A DNA stretch of 64,000 nt, taken from positions 17,383-81,382 of the forward strand of contig CAJTFX010000020.1 of the NCBI GenBank assembly GCA_910575555.1, in the 5' to 3' direction. The stretch's first letter is position 1, and each line of letters starts with the position of its first letter. Source of the stretch: Lachnospiraceae bacterium (GTDB taxonomy: Bacteria > Bacillota > Clostridia > Lachnospirales > Lachnospiraceae). Below, piece by piece: positions 40,971 through 50,079 of the stretch. Under the pieces are notes generated by a model that did no database searches, was not told the origin of the DNA, and was given only the letters and a program-made list of their open reading frames with translations. Position numbers and translations under genes: made by a program.

Positions 40971-41258
40971 AAATATGGGAAAAGAAAAATGGTAAGAATA
41001 TGTTACTAAGTCCCTTGATAAGCATTTAGATACGCAATTAGGTAAAGAATGTATATTTTATAAGGGAGGTGTTTAAAAGTACATAGGTATTTTGGCTTTC
41101 ATTTGTAATGAATGCTTAGTGCGTATATGGTAAAATTTTGCGTGTTTTAATGCAAGGGTAAGATAAACCAACCTAAATGAGAAAACTCATACTGCTCGTT
41201 GGAAAGTGGAACTCATAATTGAGATTATTTAATTTTCTAAAGAAAGGAGATTTACTCT

Positions 41259-42152
41259 ATGAAAAAATTTAAAAGAATTTTAGCAACGATGTTAGCATTG
41301 GTATGTGTATTAGCTGTATTTCCGACAATGGAAGCGAAAGCAGGAATTGTAACTGTAAATGGTGGCTGCACAACAAGAGCAACGGCATACAATTGGGGAG
41401 CGTATAGTACAACAAACTCCATAACTGTTGTATTGCCGGAGAATGAGGATGATTTTTGGGTAAAGTTCACTTTGCCGAGAGACAAACGGGTTTATGCAAG
41501 ATGTTCTTATAGCAACGAAAATGAGGGCATGTTCATTGAAATGAGAAATTCAAGCAATGTGCTTTTGGATGCGAAATATAGCCCTGAAGATGTTTTGGAT
41601 ATGGATACGGTGATTCCTTTCATGGCTTTGGCTTGTGATAATCTTACGTCTTCAACACAGACCTATTATATTCACGTCAACCGTGGAACCTGCAGCGGAA
41701 CAATGTATTTTACATTGTCTATGAATGAGCGGATTAAAACAGGAAGAGGTACATTTACATTTAGCGGTACAGCATCGAATCCCGGAAATAGTTCAATTAG
41801 TTTATCCGGTGTGGATTCTTCTGTTTTATCATTGAATTTAACTAATAATTCTACGATTCCGCCCGGAGCTATTGTTACATCAGTAAGTACATCTGGTACA
41901 CAGTCACCTAGTCAGGGAAATGTACACCATATGATTTTGCCTGCTACGGAATCTTCAATATGGTATACTTCTACTTATTCAAGTGCGACAAGTGGAAATT
42001 ATACTATTAGCAGTACAGATAGTTTTGCTGCAAGACAGGTATGGCAGTTTAAGTACAATGCTTTGGCAACTGCAAAGTCCACAATGAAAAGCGTAAAGCT
42101 GACTCTTGCATGGGAGTATGATATTGCAAATACAGGTTATAAATCATATTAA
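41259..42152 (+). CDS. Secreted beta-rich protein of the regulon
   Basis: A 297-residue exported protein: signal peptide (MKKFKRILATMLALVCVLAV) with cleavage near MEAKA-G (residue 28). Residues about 30-160 resemble a PPC-like beta sandwich (ENEDDFWVKFTLPRDKRVYA; TYYIHVNRGTCSGTMYFTLS). Residues 160-297 are Ser/Thr-rich with repeated strand patterns. No anchor motif. AAAGGAG precedes ATG. The 42162 gene follows ten bases later, repeating the secreted-then-cytoplasmic arrangement of 3325-5574. Role unknown. Confidence 0.8.
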   Translation: MKKFKRILATMLALVCVLAVFPTMEAKAGIVTVNGGCTTRATAYNWGAYSTTNSITVVLPENEDDFWVKFTLPRDKRVYARCSYSNENEGMFIEMRNSSNVLLDAKYSPEDVLDMDTVIPFMALACDNLTSSTQTYYIHVNRGTCSGTMYFTLSMNERIKTGRGTFTFSGTASNPGNSSISLSGVDSSVLSLNLTNNSTIPPGAIVTSVSTSGTQSPSQGNVHHMILPATESSIWYTSTYSSATSGNYTISSTDSFAARQVWQFKYNALATAKSTMKSVKLTLAWEYDIANTGYKSY

Positions 42153-42161
42153 GGAGAGAAT

Positions 42162-43364
42162 ATGAGTATTTTTATAAATAATCAGATTCACAATAATCAG
42201 TCGCTGCTTAGTATATTGTTTGGGAAGAAAACAAAGAGTGCCGCAGTTAGTAGAAATACTAACTGCGGCAAAAGAGATACTGTAACAATCAGTAGCACAG
42301 GGAAAGAAATGTCTGCAAAGAAAGTTTCTTCTGGTAGAACGCATAATACAAGAATAGACAGTAGTATTGATTTGCAGAGCTATGTAGATGCTGCTAAAAG
42401 GAGCAATGAGGATGCTATAGAAAATTCTGGAAGTGGGATAAATGCTAAAGCGGCATCTTATACCAGTATAGGGCAGGCTTTTCGTTCAGCATTAACAGAA
42501 AAATATTCAAAACTTGTGTCAGAAGCCAAAAGCCACTCTAATCCGGAAAACTATATTTATCAGAAGTATTATGATAAAGGTTTTTCGTATTACGAAACGA
42601 ACCTGAGCGACACAGAGCGCCAGATTGCCTACAATTATGAAATGCAGATGTATAAGACAGGGAAAATCAATGGTGTGAACTATCAGGATTCTTTATTCAG
42701 GGGAATTGAAGTTAGCGGTGACGTTGTTGATGGCGATCAGATACAATTTGAGAGGCAGGTTGTAAATACGCAAATATCTAATATATTGCAACAATCAGGA
42801 ATTAATACCAATGAAATACCTGAAACCTGCAAATTCACGGTCGATCCATATACTTATGAAATATCCGTTGATGGGGTAGGTCAGGATTTGAAAGTTGCTA
42901 TGGAAAGTGCTTTGAATGTCGGTGATAATGGGAAAAATTTATTCACTCATATTTATAAGTGTGCAACTCAAGACGGATGTAACAGTACACAGGTATCATC
43001 AGCATCTTATATGAAATATCAGGCATATCAGCAGGTATATACATTTACGGGCTTGAAGCTTAATGAATTGTCAGAAAAAAATGGCACATATTATACAGAA
43101 GATGGTCAGGATGTTTTAAGTGTAGTAAATACTGCTATTGATAAGTCAGATGATGTTCCAAAAGATTACAAAGCGCAAATGAAGGCATGGATACATGAGT
43201 TGGTATCTGGCATAGCGAAAATGGGCTGGAATAATGTGTCGGATATGAAATTAAGTATTCTGTTTGGTCAAAATGGATTAAAGGATATAAACCAATCCAT
43301 TATATTTCAGTATGATAAGACCAAAACGGGGTATGACAATAAAGAGTGGTATCATGTTATATAG
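42162..43364 (+). CDS. Regulon protein with N-terminal SILFGKKT motif
   Basis: A 400-residue protein without signal peptide or membrane helix. The N-terminus (MSIFINNQIHNNQSLLSILF, then GKKTKS) resembles MNINFNF...SQLFGAKK of the 1674 product. Next comes DTVTISSTGKEMSAKK, which recalls VKLSISDEGQES of the 4816 product. The body is mixed helix and strand, with Ser/Asn/Gln-rich segments and ends DKTKTGYDNKEWYHVI. No family recognised. GGAGAG lies six bases before ATG. A terminator is at 43470. Possibly exported by a non-classical route using the shared N-terminus (inference). Confidence 0.78.
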   Translation: MSIFINNQIHNNQSLLSILFGKKTKSAAVSRNTNCGKRDTVTISSTGKEMSAKKVSSGRTHNTRIDSSIDLQSYVDAAKRSNEDAIENSGSGINAKAASYTSIGQAFRSALTEKYSKLVSEAKSHSNPENYIYQKYYDKGFSYYETNLSDTERQIAYNYEMQMYKTGKINGVNYQDSLFRGIEVSGDVVDGDQIQFERQVVNTQISNILQQSGINTNEIPETCKFTVDPYTYEISVDGVGQDLKVAMESALNVGDNGKNLFTHIYKCATQDGCNSTQVSSASYMKYQAYQQVYTFTGLKLNELSEKNGTYYTEDGQDVLSVVNTAIDKSDDVPKDYKAQMKAWIHELVSGIAKMGWNNVSDMKLSILFGQNGLKDINQSIIFQYDKTKTGYDNKEWYHVI

Positions 43365-43469
43365 CAATTCTGTAGAACCACTTGTAAGTAAAAAGTTTAT
43401 TGGCTCGTATAAATATGGAGACCGTTTGAAAAGTTAAAATACTTTCAGGCTGTTTTCTATGTTAAAGGG

Positions 43470-43509
43470 ATCGGACAACAGATTATAATCTGGAGTCTGG
43501 TCTTTTTTT
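43470..43509 (+). terminator. Terminator of the 41259-43364 operon
   Basis: GATCGGACAACAGATT and AATCTGGAGTCTGGTC form an imperfect stem with G-U pairs, followed by seven T. The rest of 43365-43697 holds nothing recognised. Confidence 0.7.
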
Positions 43510-43697
43510 GTTTTCTGTCTAATCGTAAAGGTGGCGTATATCAGCTATAAATAGCGGATACTGGCACTCCGAAAACAACTCCCTTTCAGTTATGATAGTT
43601 GCAGGCTTGAGAAAGCCAAAACAATTTAATAGGACACGCATACACCCGATTTTATTTTCGCCTTTTTATCCGTTCATGCTTATGTGAGGATAAAGGG

Positions 43698-43958
43698 GTG
43701 GCAGAATCCCATTTCGTGCGAAGATGTACCTGCAAGGATTTCATTGTTGCCCGTGAAGGTATGGAGCAGAGGATTGTGCCTACTGGCATGGCAGTCAGAG
43801 ATAATGAGGTAAAACGGCACCGGAATTTCAGCGAAAGCATTTTTCGGGAGTGGCTGCCTGCGGATTCCGTCTGGTTGGGCATGACGGAGGCGCAGTGTGG
43901 GATGGAAGCCGTCCCAGTGTATGTTACCCGGTTCGGGGACAAGCGAGAGCCAATCTGA
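43698..43958 (+). CDS. Possible small hypothetical protein
   Basis: An 86-residue frame starting GTG with AGGATAAAGGGG upstream, translating to a protein with an early CTCKDF segment and the end VPVYVTRFGDKREPI. No family recognised. The opposite strand is also open, so coding status is uncertain. It lies before the recombinase-like gene at 44139 and may belong to the same element. Confidence 0.35.
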   Translation: MAESHFVRRCTCKDFIVAREGMEQRIVPTGMAVRDNEVKRHRNFSESIFREWLPADSVWLGMTEAQCGMEAVPVYVTRFGDKREPI

Positions 43959-44138
43959 TATTTTCAGATTGAACAGAGGGGTAATGTGGCGGAAACGCCA
44001 CGTTATCCTCTGATACAGGCGAGCCTTGCAGTTATAAAGTAACAGCAGACAAGGCTTTCCTGTATGAGAGGATAATGCCGGCAAAAACTTCTCTTTTGTT
44101 TCAGTCAATGAAAATAGAAGAAAGAACAGGTGATTATC

Positions 44139-44567
44139 ATGTGCAGTAATGTGAAAAGTTTTGAGGTCGGCTTGCTTGTGCATCCGGCAATCATGTTTAT
44201 GAACTCCAACAAGTCAGAAAGCAATATCCGCCAGATCATTCAGCAGAACCGACAGAAGTGCAGCATGGCAGGGATAGCGTTGATGAATGAAACTATCGTC
44301 AACAAGGGACCGAACAGGGACATTGACCGGGATGCAGTGAATATGCTGATTACCCGTCTGATCACCGGACAGTATGATACGGTTGTTGTGGAAAACATGG
44401 CTGACATAACAGCGGACGAGTCCGATCTGGAAGAATTTATGTATGACGCTGCCAACATCGGTGTCGGTTTTTTTGAGCTTTCTACCATGCAGTACCATAT
44501 GTATGACACAACAAAGTGTCCTGCCGATAAGGAAAGACCGATATGGGGCGGGGGCAAGGGCTGCTGA
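44139..44567 (+). CDS. Recombinase-like protein without catalytic serine
   Basis: A 142-residue protein. Residues 65-115 (VNMLITRLITGQYDTVVVEN, then MADITADESDLEEFMYDAAN) follow the pattern of the serine resolvase core (MLEDIKKGxxDCVIVKDLSRFGR), but the catalytic Ser/Arg motifs are missing and no DNA-binding domain is present. It overlaps the MazF-like gene by one base (TGATG). In the position of an antitoxin it might neutralise the toxin, or it may be an accessory for the recombinases downstream (both inference). Confidence 0.6.
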   Translation: MCSNVKSFEVGLLVHPAIMFMNSNKSESNIRQIIQQNRQKCSMAGIALMNETIVNKGPNRDIDRDAVNMLITRLITGQYDTVVVENMADITADESDLEEFMYDAANIGVGFFELSTMQYHMYDTTKCPADKERPIWGGGKGC

Positions 44568-44932
44568 TGAAGATACAGAGAGGCGACATACTGTATGCTG
44601 ACTTGGGCATACAGTATCAGGGAAGTATGCAGGGCGGTATGCGTCCGGTGGTGGTAGTCAGTAACAACAGGGCAAACAGGCACAGCACTGTCATTACAGT
44701 AGTTCCGCTGTCTACTAAGATTTACAAGAAGCGCAACCTGCCTACCCATGTATTCATATCGTCATATAAGACGGAGGGGCTGGACCAGCACAGCATAGCA
44801 TTATGCGAACAGGTAACGGCACTGAACTTTGACCGTATCATAGAACACATGGGAAAGGTCGATGAGGAAACGCTTGACAGGATTACGGAGGGCGTACAGG
44901 TGCAGGTTGGAGTATTTGACAGATATAATTAA
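44567..44932 (+). CDS. PemK/MazF-type toxin-like protein
   Basis: A 121-residue protein of the MazF/PemK endoribonuclease fold: QRGDILYADLG, GMRPVVVVSNNRANRHS, VITVVPLSTKI, then QHSIALCEQVTALNFDRI. These match the family's RGDIYxADL...GxRPVLVIQNDxxN...EQVRTIDKxRL pattern, so the sequence-specific RNA-cleaving activity is plausible. No typical MazE antitoxin lies beside it; the overlapping upstream gene is recombinase-like. Such MazF genes are frequent in clostridial integrative elements, perhaps for stability. Confidence 0.88.
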   Translation: MKIQRGDILYADLGIQYQGSMQGGMRPVVVVSNNRANRHSTVITVVPLSTKIYKKRNLPTHVFISSYKTEGLDQHSIALCEQVTALNFDRIIEHMGKVDEETLDRITEGVQVQVGVFDRYN

Positions 44933-45047
44933 GGAAAGGACATAACAGCATATCATTTGAGAGCCGGACGGTGTCCGGCTTTTACATATTTGTCCGTAAT
45001 GGGCAAAGTATGTTGTTCAGATAAATTGCAGAATGGAGGATTGCAGA

Positions 45048-45671
45048 ATGAAGGCTGCGATTTATATGCGGGTGGGAAATAAGGATCAGTTGGCACCTGA
45101 AACAGATATTGAAAAGAGCAGACAGAAGTTAGAGGACTTTTTCGATAGGAAAAAACATCAGATCGTTAGCGAATATATCACACAGAAGGATAGGAAACAA
45201 GCCATTTGTTTTGTGACTGCCCAACCGGGAGACATAGAGGGAATAAGCAACCAGAAAGCACAGGTGGAGGCATATTGTAAAGAGAATGGGCTGTCCCTTT
45301 CATGTGTGTATGAGCGAAACAGCAGGGAAGTGAGGGACAGAAATGCGTTCTTTCAAGCGATTGCAAAAGCACACAGCAGTCAGGATGTTGTGCTTATCGT
45401 GCCTTCTGTCGGCTGTATCAGTACACAATATGGGGAATTTGATGATATTGTTGATATGCTGAAAGAAAACAGTATCAGCATAGTTTCCTTAAATCCGGCA
45501 GAGAGTATGATCCTAGATGCGGGCAATTCGCTGCACAAGTTTGAAGAACTTGGAGTAAAGAGAAGGGAAAGTGGCAGTTATACAGAGGGAAAGCAAGCAT
45601 TTATAGAAAAAGTCATGGGAAATTACAGCGGGACAGCGCAACAAAGAGGACAGAATAAAGGGACAAGATAA
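45048..45671 (+). CDS. Catalytically dead recombinase-like protein
   Basis: A 207-residue protein. AAIYMRVGNKDQL matches the AAIYxRVSxxDQ start of serine recombinases but has Gly where the catalytic Ser stands. After an insertion, ISNQKAQVEAYCKENGLSLS and DVVLIVPSVGCISTQYGEFD follow the resolvase fold, again without SRxxR. No recombinase DNA-binding domain. ATG 45048 has GGAGG eight bases upstream. It may regulate or assist the three active recombinases nearby (inference). Confidence 0.65.
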   Translation: MKAAIYMRVGNKDQLAPETDIEKSRQKLEDFFDRKKHQIVSEYITQKDRKQAICFVTAQPGDIEGISNQKAQVEAYCKENGLSLSCVYERNSREVRDRNAFFQAIAKAHSSQDVVLIVPSVGCISTQYGEFDDIVDMLKENSISIVSLNPAESMILDAGNSLHKFEELGVKRRESGSYTEGKQAFIEKVMGNYSGTAQQRGQNKGTR

Positions 45672-45821
45672 CAGCTCTCTTATCATGAAAAAATGAAGTG
45701 CGGGCAGACATACTTAATAGAAAATAGAGCAGAGCCGGGCAGATGTCCGGTTTTTTACATAGCTGCCAGTGTTCCATAGGGCAGCATGTTCTATATATAA
45801 AGGTTAGAGGTGTATGTAAAG

Positions 45822-46217
45822 ATGGGCTTTACAAAATTGGAACTGGTTCAGTTTTTTGACAGACTGACAGAATTAGTCAGTGAAGAAAACAAGGAAAAAG
45901 CGAGAGTCCAGATTCGGGAGTTTTTTCTCGATTTTGAAAAAAGCTACCAATATGGAGATGCAGTAATGCAGAGGGGTGTACCATACCTGCCGCCTTATTA
46001 TATTTCCACAATGCCGCAGACCATGCAGGAAGAAATCAGGGAAAAGCTGACTGCGAAGCTGACCGAACAGGGAGCGTATACTTCTGAAAGAGTGGAAGGG
46101 TTCATGTGTTCAAAAATCCATGACTTGAAAGAACTGATTGACATTAAGGATTACATGGAATGGGCAGACAAAGAATTATACAGGAACTTTGAAAAAAGGC
46201 TGAAAGCAAGCAGATAG
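45822..46217 (+). CDS. Hypothetical element protein
   Basis: A 131-residue soluble, mostly helical protein (KLELVQFFDRLTELVSEENK; a KIHDLKELIDIKDYMEWADK segment near the end). GAGGTG lies nine bases before ATG 45822. No family recognised. It stands in the co-directional run from 44139 to 51654 and is therefore part of the recombination module. Confidence 0.65.
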   Translation: MGFTKLELVQFFDRLTELVSEENKEKARVQIREFFLDFEKSYQYGDAVMQRGVPYLPPYYISTMPQTMQEEIREKLTAKLTEQGAYTSERVEGFMCSKIHDLKELIDIKDYMEWADKELYRNFEKRLKASR

Positions 46218-46313
46218 TAGAAGACTCGGAAGGCTCTTTCCAAGCCGGATCTGCAATCCGGCATACATAGCTGCCAGCAGTAGCAGGCAGCTTTTTTATT
46301 GGGAGGTAACAAG

Positions 46314-46559
46314 ATGACGGCAGAAGAACACAGAAAAATGCTTGAAACCGATTTTTCGGATGTGAAGCTGGAAGAACTGACGGACATAAGCGGGATTCAG
46401 ATAGACAGGGAGCTGCCGTTGGAGGAAAGAAAAAAGCAGTACCTTAAAAAAGTCGGCAATCCCTATCTGGTGCGTGTCGGCAACATGAAAGTCAAGGTGC
46501 GGTTTACGGGAGGCATATCTTTCAATGAAGCATTTGAAAATATGCTTTTGTCCGTCTGA
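46314..46559 (+). CDS. Small TnpW/DUF6870-like element protein
   Basis: An 81-residue protein: MTAEEHRKMLETDFSDVKLE, then IQIDRELPLEERKKQYLKKV and NPYLVRVGNMKVKVRFTGGI. The VGNMKVKVRF strand pair resembles IGGTEYTVNAHF of the TnpW-like protein at 21471. Similar short proteins travel with large serine recombinases in Firmicutes. GGGAGGTAAC precedes ATG. Function unknown. Confidence 0.65.
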   Translation: MTAEEHRKMLETDFSDVKLEELTDISGIQIDRELPLEERKKQYLKKVGNPYLVRVGNMKVKVRFTGGISFNEAFENMLLSV

Positions 46560-46580
46560 TAAATTTTTTTCAGAATCTGG

Positions 46581-46609
46581 TGGAAATAATCCGCAGGGTG
46601 TGCTAAAAT
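46581..46609 (+). promoter_or_regulatory. Promoter of the triple recombinase operon
   Basis: TGGAAA (46581-46586), 17-bp spacer, TAAAAT (46604-46609), with a leader of about 88 bases before 46704. Confidence 0.5.
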
Positions 46610-46703
46610 AGCGTTAGGACTAAATTTCATTATTTCTAACTTGGGACTAAACAGGCACTCCCTTTCGGGTTTTCTGACTTAGAAAATCAAAAGGAGTGGT
46701 AAC

Positions 46704-48395
46704 ATGAGTAACAAGATTAAGAAAATCTACCATGCAGCCATCTACGTTAGATTATCTAAGGAAGATGGCGATGTTTCCAATGCTGTGAAAGCAGAGAGCA
46801 ACAGCATTTCAAATCAGAAAAATCTTATCCGTGATTTCCTGAAAGACAAAGAAGATATTGAAGTAGTGTCGGAACGGGTTGACGACGGTTATTCAGGCTC
46901 TAATTTTGAACGTCCAGCTTTTAAGCTGATGCTTGAAGATATTAAAAAGGGCATTGTGGATTGTGTCATTGTAAAAGACCTTTCCCGTTTCGGACGTGAG
47001 TACATTGATTCCGGCAGGTACATTGAGCGGCTGTTCCCCGCACTGGGAGTTCGCTTTATTGCTATCAATGACAACTATGACAGTCTGAATGGGAAAGAGC
47101 AGGCGGACGAGATCATTATCCCTTTTAAAAACCTAATCAACGATGCGTACTGCCGGGATATTTCCGTAAAGATACGGAGCCATTTGGAAGTAAAGCGGAA
47201 AAACGGGGAGTTTATCGGTTCTTTTGCCCCTTATGGGTATCAGAAAAATGAAAATGACAGGAACAGCTTGGTCATTGATCCGATTGCGGCGGGCATTGTA
47301 AAAGATATTTTCAGAATGAAGCTGCACGGACTCAGCCAGGATGCTATTGCAAACAGGCTGAATGATGCAGGCGTTCTTTCCCCTATGGAATATAAAAACG
47401 CAACAGGCAGTAATTACCAGACCAGTTTCAAGACCAGCGACAAGGCAGTATGGAGTTCCGTAACAGTCAGACGGATTTTAGAGAATGAACTTTATATCGG
47501 GAATCTTGTGCAGGGCAGACAGACAACACCAAACCATAAGGTAAAAAAGACTGTCTTAAAGCCGGAAAAGGACTGGGTAAGGATAGAAAAGAACCATGAA
47601 GCCATTATTTCAGACAGGGATTTTTCCATTGTGCAGCGGCTTCTTGGCATGGATACAAGGATTTCCCCGAAACAGTCAGAGGTATATCCGCTGGCAGGGC
47701 TGATTGTCTGTGCGGACTGTGGTGCGGCTATGGTAAGAAAGAACGCCTATGCCGGAGGAAAGAAATATCAGTATTATGTGTGTTCTCGCAACAAGGAGAC
47801 TAAGGAGTGCAGCAATCACCGGATTGCAGTGGACAGACTGGAAGAGACAGTTTTGCAGTTCCTGCAGGTTCAGATCAGCAACATTCTTAATCTGAAACAA
47901 GTCATGGAAAAGGTTTCGACAATCCCTTTTCAGGAACTGGATATAAAGGAACTGGAAAAGCGCATTGAACAGAAGGAAACAGAGATTGAGCGGTGTAAAG
48001 AACTCCGAAATATGCTCTATGAGGACATGAAAGACGGTATTGTTTCAAAAGAGGACTACATGGAGCTGCATGAGGCATATACGCATAAACGGGACAGTGC
48101 AGAGGAATCCGTAAGGAAGATGAAGCAGGAAATCAAGGATATACTTGCTTCAAATACAGATAAATACAAATGGCTTGATTATTTTGCAGAACATCAGAAC
48201 ATCGACAGGCTGACAAGGAATGTGGCTGTGGAGCTGATTGACAGGGTACGGGTAATAGACAGGAACAGTATCGAGGTGGTTTTCAGTTTTGGGGACTGCT
48301 ATAAAGAAATACTCAACAACCTGCAACATGCAGGCTGTAAGGTTGTCTGTGATGAACATGGCAGGGTTCGGTTTGAGTGGAAGGAGGCGGTGTAG
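46704..48395 (+). CDS. Large serine recombinase 1
   Basis: A 563-residue recombinase with intact catalytic Ser18 (YVRLSKEDG), DDGYSGSNFERPAF and VKDLSRFGREYIDSGRYIER. The recombinase domain (FAPYGYQKNENDR) and zinc ribbon (CADCGAAM ... CSRNKETKECSNH) follow, then a coiled coil (about 405-480). It is the first of three tandem recombinases reading toward the right end of the element. The AAGGAGTGG ribosome site is eight bases before ATG. Probable integrase/excisionase of the element, alone or with its neighbours. Confidence 0.92.
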   Translation: MSNKIKKIYHAAIYVRLSKEDGDVSNAVKAESNSISNQKNLIRDFLKDKEDIEVVSERVDDGYSGSNFERPAFKLMLEDIKKGIVDCVIVKDLSRFGREYIDSGRYIERLFPALGVRFIAINDNYDSLNGKEQADEIIIPFKNLINDAYCRDISVKIRSHLEVKRKNGEFIGSFAPYGYQKNENDRNSLVIDPIAAGIVKDIFRMKLHGLSQDAIANRLNDAGVLSPMEYKNATGSNYQTSFKTSDKAVWSSVTVRRILENELYIGNLVQGRQTTPNHKVKKTVLKPEKDWVRIEKNHEAIISDRDFSIVQRLLGMDTRISPKQSEVYPLAGLIVCADCGAAMVRKNAYAGGKKYQYYVCSRNKETKECSNHRIAVDRLEETVLQFLQVQISNILNLKQVMEKVSTIPFQELDIKELEKRIEQKETEIERCKELRNMLYEDMKDGIVSKEDYMELHEAYTHKRDSAEESVRKMKQEIKDILASNTDKYKWLDYFAEHQNIDRLTRNVAVELIDRVRVIDRNSIEVVFSFGDCYKEILNNLQHAGCKVVCDEHGRVRFEWKEAV

Positions 48396-48396
48396 C

Positions 48397-50079
48397 ATGG
48401 CTAGGAAGTCAAAGAAGATTGATTTTGTCAATGTCAATGATTTAGGACAGCAGACCGTGGCGGCTTCTGATCCGGTAAAATCAGCCTGCTACAAGGTCGG
48501 CTTATATGCAAGGCTTTCTGAGGAAACAGAAGCCAACAGGGAGCGGGCAACGATTGAAACACAGATGGAACTGCTGCGGAAGTTTGTGGCAGAGAATGAC
48601 GATATGGTTGTGTTTAAAGAGTACGCTGACATTTCCTATTCCGGCACGAATTTTGAAAGACCGGGCTTTGAGGAAATGATAAAGGATATGCGGAGCGGCT
48701 TATTCAACTGCATTGTCGTAAAAGATTTGTCAAGGCTCGGCAGGAATTATGTTGAGACGGGCAATTACATTGAAAGGGTGTTCCCGTTCTTTGATGTGAG
48801 GTTTATAGCGGTAACGGACGGTTACGATTCCAACAAGTCCGGCGAAGAACTGCTGATGCCGCTGAAAAATATGGTAAATGAGATGTATGTGAAGGATTTA
48901 TCCAAAAAGATGAAATCTGCACACAGGGCATACTGGAAAAACGGAGAATATTCTTCAGGTTCGGTTCCGTATGGATATGTCAACGTAGACAGACATCTCC
49001 AGCCGGATGATAATGTCAGGGAAAACGTACAGGAGATATTCCGGCTGTTTTTACAGGGCAGCTCTTTGAAAGAGATTGCAAGACAGCTCTCTAAAAAAAC
49101 AGTAAACCCTGCGGCATACAAAAGGATGCGGTATGGGCATGAGATACCGGAGGGAATGAATACGGAATGGAACAGCGTAACGGTTAGGTCTATTCTTACA
49201 AATCATGTTTATGTAGGCGCAAGCGTCCATAACAAGAGGGACAGGGTTAATGGAAAAATCGTAAATGTGCCAAAGGAAGAATGGATTATCATCGAAGATA
49301 CGCATGAAGCATTGATTGGCAGGGAAGATTTTGACAGGATTCAGAAGCAGCTTGCAGAGAATGTATCCGATTTCCATTCAACACATGGTAAAAACGGTTT
49401 TAACCATTCCCAGTTTAACTTGGTTGGCGAAAAGATTGTATGTGCTGACTGTGGCAAGGTCATGGGATTCCGTACAGAGGGGACAAGGCACGTCAACAAA
49501 TTTTACAGATGCAAGACTTATCTTGATACGGTAAAAAGAGGCTGTACAAATCATAAGGTATCACTGGATGCAGTCAATAAAATCGTATTTGGGACAATCC
49601 ATGAACACATGAATGTCTGTATTGACAAAGAGGAAACGGTAAGGCGGATGAACGCTAAGACAAATAACCTCAAAAAATACGATATTTATGGAAAAGAGGC
49701 AGACAGGATAAGAAAAGAACTGCAAAAGACAACGGAAGTCAAGGCAGGCATCTTTGAGGATTACCGGGATAAACTTATTGATGAAGAGCAGTACGTCCAG
49801 ATCAGCGGGAAGTATGCAGACAAAATAAAGGAATTGACGGCAAGGCTTGATGAAATGCTGAAAGCACAGGCGGCGTATTCCAGAGAGTACCATATTGACG
49901 AGGAATGGAAGGAAGTAGTGGAAAAGTATCTTAACAAGCGCAAGCTCACAAGGGAAATGGTAGAGGCTTTTGTGGATAAGGTGGTAGTCCATGAGGATGC
50001 AAGGGTTGACGTATATCTCAAATATGATGATGTGCTGAATGACCTGAAAATCCTGAGTGCGGAAAGAGAGGCGGTCTAA
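48397..50079 (+). CDS. Large serine recombinase 2
   Basis: A 560-residue recombinase with an N-terminal extension; catalytic Ser41 (YARLSEETE), YSGTNFERPGFEEM, VKDLSRLGRNYVETGNYIER, recombinase domain SVPYGYVNVD, zinc ribbon CADCGKVM, coiled coil (about 440-520), end VDKVVVHEDARV. It starts one base after the stop of recombinase 1, and GGAGG is within that gene's end. It is clearly diverged from its neighbours, so this is not a recent duplication. Confidence 0.92.
   Translation: MARKSKKIDFVNVNDLGQQTVAASDPVKSACYKVGLYARLSEETEANRERATIETQMELLRKFVAENDDMVVFKEYADISYSGTNFERPGFEEMIKDMRSGLFNCIVVKDLSRLGRNYVETGNYIERVFPFFDVRFIAVTDGYDSNKSGEELLMPLKNMVNEMYVKDLSKKMKSAHRAYWKNGEYSSGSVPYGYVNVDRHLQPDDNVRENVQEIFRLFLQGSSLKEIARQLSKKTVNPAAYKRMRYGHEIPEGMNTEWNSVTVRSILTNHVYVGASVHNKRDRVNGKIVNVPKEEWIIIEDTHEALIGREDFDRIQKQLAENVSDFHSTHGKNGFNHSQFNLVGEKIVCADCGKVMGFRTEGTRHVNKFYRCKTYLDTVKRGCTNHKVSLDAVNKIVFGTIHEHMNVCIDKEETVRRMNAKTNNLKKYDIYGKEADRIRKELQKTTEVKAGIFEDYRDKLIDEEQYVQISGKYADKIKELTARLDEMLKAQAAYSREYHIDEEWKEVVEKYLNKRKLTREMVEAFVDKVVVHEDARVDVYLKYDDVLNDLKILSAEREAV

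Noticed and set aside
43680..44183. 167-codon minus-strand frame
   Set aside because: Antisense to the better-supported plus-strand frames, without ribosome site or recognisable protein.
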